From Hofstenia miamia (Eukaryota; Xenacoelomorpha; Acoela): 23,645 nt of DNA. Shown one piece after another: positions 19,736 through 23,645 of the stretch; position 1 is the stretch's first letter; every line of letters starts with the position of its first letter. The DNA is taken from positions 1,638,281 through 1,661,925 of the forward strand of contig SCFE01000050.1 in the NCBI GenBank assembly GCA_004352715.1, given 5' to 3'. The position numbers and the translations under genes are program-made. Under the pieces are notes generated by a model. It saw only the letters and a list, made by a program, of their open reading frames with translations. It made no database searches and was not told where the DNA came from.

Positions 19736-19965
19736 CATTACTTTCTCCCAGCTTCATACTGGTATCCCTTTTAGCTCAAAGAGCCCACCAGTTCCCAGAG
19801 AGTCTGAGAGCTTTCCTCAGGACTCTAGCTGTTCCTAACAGTGCTGCCTTTTGTTCTACGTCAGCTCCCCACTTCGGTAATCTCAACACCTCCAAGTGTC
19901 TTTTATGTTTCTAACTCACTGAGACTACTTCGACCTTCTTTAACTTCCACAGCCTTTCTTATACT
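19736..19965 (-). pseudogene. Dong/R4-type retrotransposon copy B, 3' end fragment
   Basis: It matches the 3' end of copy A: the minus-strand words GTCCTGAGGAAAGCTCTCAG and GGGATACCAG occur in both (copy A at about 17050-17115, copy B at about 19760-19825). The readable C-terminal coding includes KAALLGTARVLRKALRLSGN, followed by a stop and then the (TAA)n tail. The 5' limit is near 19965. Relative to copy A, a short segment after the KVEVV-like codons is missing and stops are present, so copy B is older or more damaged. Confidence 0.8.
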
Positions 19966-22157
19966 CATTCGGTTTCTTATGCCTACAATCGATTAAAAAG
20001 TGGTGATGATATGTTTGAAGAAAATCTTTTAATTTTTTTATATTCTCAGTGAATTCTCGGTGATGTGGTATGTAATATTGCAGGTATTATAATAAAAAAC
20101 AACTGACTTAGCAAAATAAATTTTTTAAGAATCTTTTTTTGAGAACCATATTTAAGGTAGCGTTCAAGAATCAAGAATCAAAAAAATTGCTTAAAATTTT
20201 GCTCTTGCTACCAAAGTTATAGATAAAAGAATATCAATATCATCAAGTGTTCATCAATCTAGTGTTTTGCGGGATGTTCGTCAGGTGGGCAATGGGCGAG
20301 CCATATTTCTTTAAAAGTTTCTTTTAGGTGTATTATGTTTGGTTACAAATATAAGATTCCTCCGGAAACTTTAGTCTAAAGTCCTTTTTGAAAGTCTGGT
20401 AGGTGTTCTAAAACCTTTGTAAGAAATCAGACTCAAATAAGTTACTCGTCTATATTTAATCGACTGGTGGATTTCGGGAATAGTGGAGAGCAGGCAAATG
20501 GGCATCGGGTTGAGAAGAAGTGTTCAATATTTTTCTGTCTGTGGTAAAATGACTGGCCCAACTTTTGATCAGTGTTGTCTGTATGAATTCATACTTCACC
20601 ACATTGTTTGTAAATCTGCATCATGCAGGGGCAGTCCTATATAGTCTCGAATACCAGTAGCATTATTTTGATTGACAGCAGTTTTATTCGTATATTGCAA
20701 TTAAAATTAATAACTAAGATTTCTAGGAGATGCCTTGTAAGTTTTGAATTCAACGATCAGCTATAAGCAAGGGCAGAAATACTTTGTTTTATAATATATA
20801 TTTCTTTTATTTACAAGAATATATTCTTCACAGAGAAGTGTTTTTGAAATGGTTTGTAAATTTATATAGGTATTAATTGGATGTCAACAAAATATTAACA
20901 GAAGTCTAAAAGGTGTGCTGTTTCACATCCTGGATAGTGATAATTTCGTGATCCGCGTAAAAATTGTAAGAGTTCAATCATTTATCTTATTGTTCAGTTC
21001 GTCTAAACAAAGTGGCCAAATCAGAAGTCCCCCCGGAATCCTAAATTGTCCATAAATGTACGGTAGTAAGTACAGTGTGAGAGGGCGCAATGTCATGCAT
21101 GAAAATTGGAGCAACTGAAGGGGTATATCATCCAGCCATTTCACAATATTACACAGACTTAATTTTCCTAATTTTCGGCCAGTAAAATCAGGAGTGCTGT
21201 CCTTGGCAGATCGTTTTATGATAGTTTCCTTCCCCTCATTAGCTAGAGCTTTTTCACTTCCAATTTTAGCTAAATATGCGTGAAGCAGTTATTGCCATTC
21301 ACTTCAAAGAGAAAACACAGCGTTGCCATATTATGTTATCTCGAATTCCCTGAATGTGACATGAAAATAACTTTCCGCAGAATAGAAATATGGTATGTTT
21401 TGTGCAAAAGTGGTTATTTCTGTTCTAGTGAAGACTGTTGTGATGGGGCGGGGGTGAACATTTTTCAATAATATTATTTAAAAATTCGATTGCTTCAAAT
21501 AATCAATAATTTGCTAGAAATTAGCATTCCAGTCAGGAATTTTGTAATTAAGATCAAATACAATCTTGAACATTTTTATCGATAAATTGGATCCAGATTG
21601 CAAAAATCAGTTAATTTACTGACATTTAAAAGTTTCATTATAATTGTGTTAATTTTCTTAAACTTATTAACCTTAATGTGGGTGGAAAAAATGATGCATT
21701 TTAATGATTCTTTGACCCAATTTTTAGGAGTAAGTTGTTAAATTTTATCAAAGCATGAGTATGGAATTACTAGAAAAAACATGTAGCATAAATGAAGTTT
21801 CATTTTTGGGTTAGAAATAGGGAAACTATGCTTTTGGTTTCCAATTATTGCAACGCAGGTTGGGGTTTCATTGCCATGCAAATTTAGGTGATTATCTCAA
21901 GGATGGAAAGGTTTCATTAATAAACAAATCAGAAGGGTACCAGTAATTGAAGCTGCAAAATACAGAAAGCTATTACTTTAAGCAAAGCATGCGATCGTTT
22001 TATTCATAAACAGTAATTTAATGTTTTAGAACGCATGGACTTTTTTGATTTGATAGTAAATACTACTGCTACTATAATAACTCTTTATATGAAAAACCGT
22101 TATTTGACCAATACTATTCCTCTTTTTTATACTTCCACACAAAAAGCGCGCTCAGAT
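19966..22157. other. AT-rich intergenic sequence with one exon-like open segment
   Basis: No confident gene. On the minus strand an open stretch runs from an acceptor-like TATTTAG (AG at 21271-21270) to a stop at 20976-20974. It encodes a polar segment containing KRSAKDSTPDFTGRKLGKLS and KWLDD. It has no recognised domain and no clear partner exon, so I do not call it a gene. The rest holds only short chance frames. Confidence 0.4.
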
Positions 22158-22275
22158 CAGGGTTATCGTGGGAATGAGAATTCCCATGGAAATCCCTATC
22201 AAATGGATATTCCCATGGGATGGGACCAACCATTTTTCGTGGGAATTTCCATGGGAATGATTGGATATTTTAGAT
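22158..22275 (+). mobile_element. hAT-type transposon left end with TTCCCATGGGAA subterminal repeats
   Basis: CAGGGTT at 22158-22164 is a typical hAT terminus. It is followed within 110 bases by at least five overlapping words of the type GGGAAT, ATTCCCATGG and TTCCATGGGAA in both orientations. The candidate 8-bp target duplication would be 22150-22157 (GCTCAGAT); the right end lies outside the window. The hAT transposase remnant at 22390-23500 is on the same strand and at the expected distance, which supports reading both as one element. The 80-codon frame at 22035-22277 that covers these repeats is a by-product of the repeats. Confidence 0.6.
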
Positions 22276-22389
22276 AAAAATATAATTTAAAAAATATAGT
22301 AATTGAATACAATATAAGCATTTTAAACTAAATAATAAAAACATTCATTATTGCAAGGCACTTATCTAATATAGACAACTAGTTGTGGA

Positions 22390-23500
22390 ATGCGGCATAA
22401 CTACTCTATAGGGCGTACATATGTCACAAAAGTTATCTTCGAACAAGGCTCTGAATGTCATTTGAAGCTGAAAAAATTATTTGAATTGTCAACTGAGTAC
22501 TTGAAAATAGATGATTGGTTCGGCAAGAACCAGTATCGAAAATCTTCCGGAGGACTTTTAGCATGTGGTTTGACAAAGGAGTGGAGCTGGAATTGTTATC
22601 CGCTTTCTTTGGAATGTCTTGAGGGTGTAGTGCATAAGGGTTCTCCTGAGTCCACATTTGATTTGTTGACATTAAAGATTTGTTCAAATGGGGAAAGTTT
22701 TGCTATTCATACTTCATTTGCACAGATAACTAGTCTAAGATTTATGCAGCTTTTGATGGGCGATTCATGAGAAATGATGATTTAAATTTGATTTATTGAA
22801 CATGTGTTACTGACATGTGTTTGGGATTTATTTGAAAAGGAAGTGCAAGGCGAGAATCTACATAAGTCCATTGCTAATAAACTATAGCCCTACTGTAGAT
22901 CTGAGTTTGCACAATCTGCAGCTTATTTCTCAGGTATAGATATCACAGCCAAATTATCCGATCCACTTCGACAGTTTTTTCAGAGTAAAGTGACCTTACA
23001 ACACCAATTTGTCAACAAATGGAATACAACGATTGCGCAGCATAAACAAACGGTCACATGCTATTTGCATAAAATTACAATTATTTCACTGCTGCATTTC
23101 GTCAAGGAAAGTCAAAAGTATGTTTAAAGCCGCTTCAACTACACCTTCAAATTCGATGTTAGATAGCGAGAGCCTCTTCAATAAAATGTTTAAGTGCCAG
23201 TCGAAGGGAATGCGATTTGGTAACCAGCTTGAACCAAAAATGTGTTATTTCGAGAATATTCCCTCTACACGCAAACCAATTTTTTAGAGCAAATTCCAAA
23301 GAAATGCCATTGCTTAGTTTCTGTGCTAAGCTTATGCTTTCTATACCCGTATCTTTGGCAGGTGTTGAGCGGTTGATCAATCTTAATTGATTATTTCTTT
23401 CGAAGCTGCGCAAGAAGATGCGACCTTCAATTCGAATTGCGATGTTCTACATTGATTTCGGCAAACGATATTTCAATCTGTTGTCTGAAATTATGGTGAC
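22390..23500 (+). pseudogene. Decayed hAT-superfamily transposase
   Basis: The N-terminal frame (22390-22770) contains STEYLKIDDWFGKNQ and LTKEWSWNCYPLSLECLEG. This is the region around the first catalytic Asp in hAT transposases, where an L-x-x-D-x-W segment is followed by a beta-strand-rich stretch; a damaged version of the usual following helix comes next. After frameshifts, 22981-23287 gives a helical region ending YFENIPSTRKPIF. Another frame then gives the C-terminal dimerisation (hATC) motif, MLSIPVSLAGVERLI (AGVERL codons at 23358-23375), and KLRKKMRPSIRIAMFYID. hAT enzymes excise and insert elements with 8-bp target duplications. No N-terminal BED zinc finger is visible between 22280 and 22390, and stops and frameshifts show it is inactive. 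After the TGA at 23388 the last frame stays open to the window edge. Confidence 0.82.
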
Positions 23501-23645
23501 AGAGGAAGAAATTGCAAAATACCTGCACTTGATTCCGTACAGTATGGAGGGGTCGAGGATGAGGACAGCGACTAACATTGAACTATTTGTATGTTTAGAT
23601 TTGTTTAGAGCGATTTGCTTATATAGTAATGTTCACATATCTTTC

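Noticed and set aside
22035-22277. 80-codon frame rich in GN/MG
   Set aside because: It is the translation of the TTCCCATGGGAA repeats at the hAT end, not a protein gene.
22433-22687. 84-codon minus-strand frame
   Set aside because: Antisense shadow of the hAT transposase; the plus-strand reading has recognisable motifs.
23159-23413. 84-codon minus-strand frame
   Set aside because: Antisense to the hAT C-terminal motif region.

Overview
This is a gene-poor, strongly AT-rich stretch of a nuclear animal genome, broken by three runs of N (7445-7590, 8909-9180, 18599-19290) and one single N (16939). Low coding density, long (TA)n and (TAA)n microsatellites, several classes of decayed transposon, a gene start encoding a signal peptide and a downstream AATAAA signal all point to a metazoan. 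The mix of Tc1/mariner, hAT, a Dong/R4-type retrotransposon and a Jockey/CR1-like LINE suggests an invertebrate. I cannot name the species. There are no operons, CRISPR arrays or prokaryotic signals.

Layout. 1-588 looks like the end of a hAT-type DNA transposon with tandem subterminal repeats. 708-1418 is a 711-bp non-autonomous element with 28-bp inverted ends, a TTA target duplication and further nested inverted repeats. 1868-2040 is a short 58-bp-period tandem array. 4974-6288 (minus) is the only convincing host-type gene: a secreted, cysteine-rich protein of unknown family, split into two overlapping frames by a +1 shift. 7640-8620 (minus) is a dead Tc1/mariner transposase. 9210-10216 and 15931-16938 are two near-identical 1-kb direct repeats, each next to (TA)n. 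10946-12252 is a 1.3-kb element with long degenerate terminal inverted repeats. 14771-14980 (minus) is a possible single exon with a membrane segment.

17014-19965 is a nest of retrotransposons on the minus strand. One 5'-truncated copy of a restriction-like-endonuclease (Dong/R4-type) element abuts the (TAA)n tail of a second copy. The first copy is itself split by a plus-strand, 5'-truncated LINE with a recognisable YADD reverse transcriptase motif. 22158-23645 is a hAT element: a CAGGGTT end with TTCCCATGGGAA-type repeats, followed by a frameshifted transposase whose C-terminal dimerisation motif is still readable.

The mobile elements are independent decayed insertions, several of them targeted to or ending in simple repeats. 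I see no multi-gene pathway here. The best leads for something undescribed are the secreted protein gene, the (TA)n-flanked 1-kb repeat and the nested-inverted-repeat element at 708-1418.
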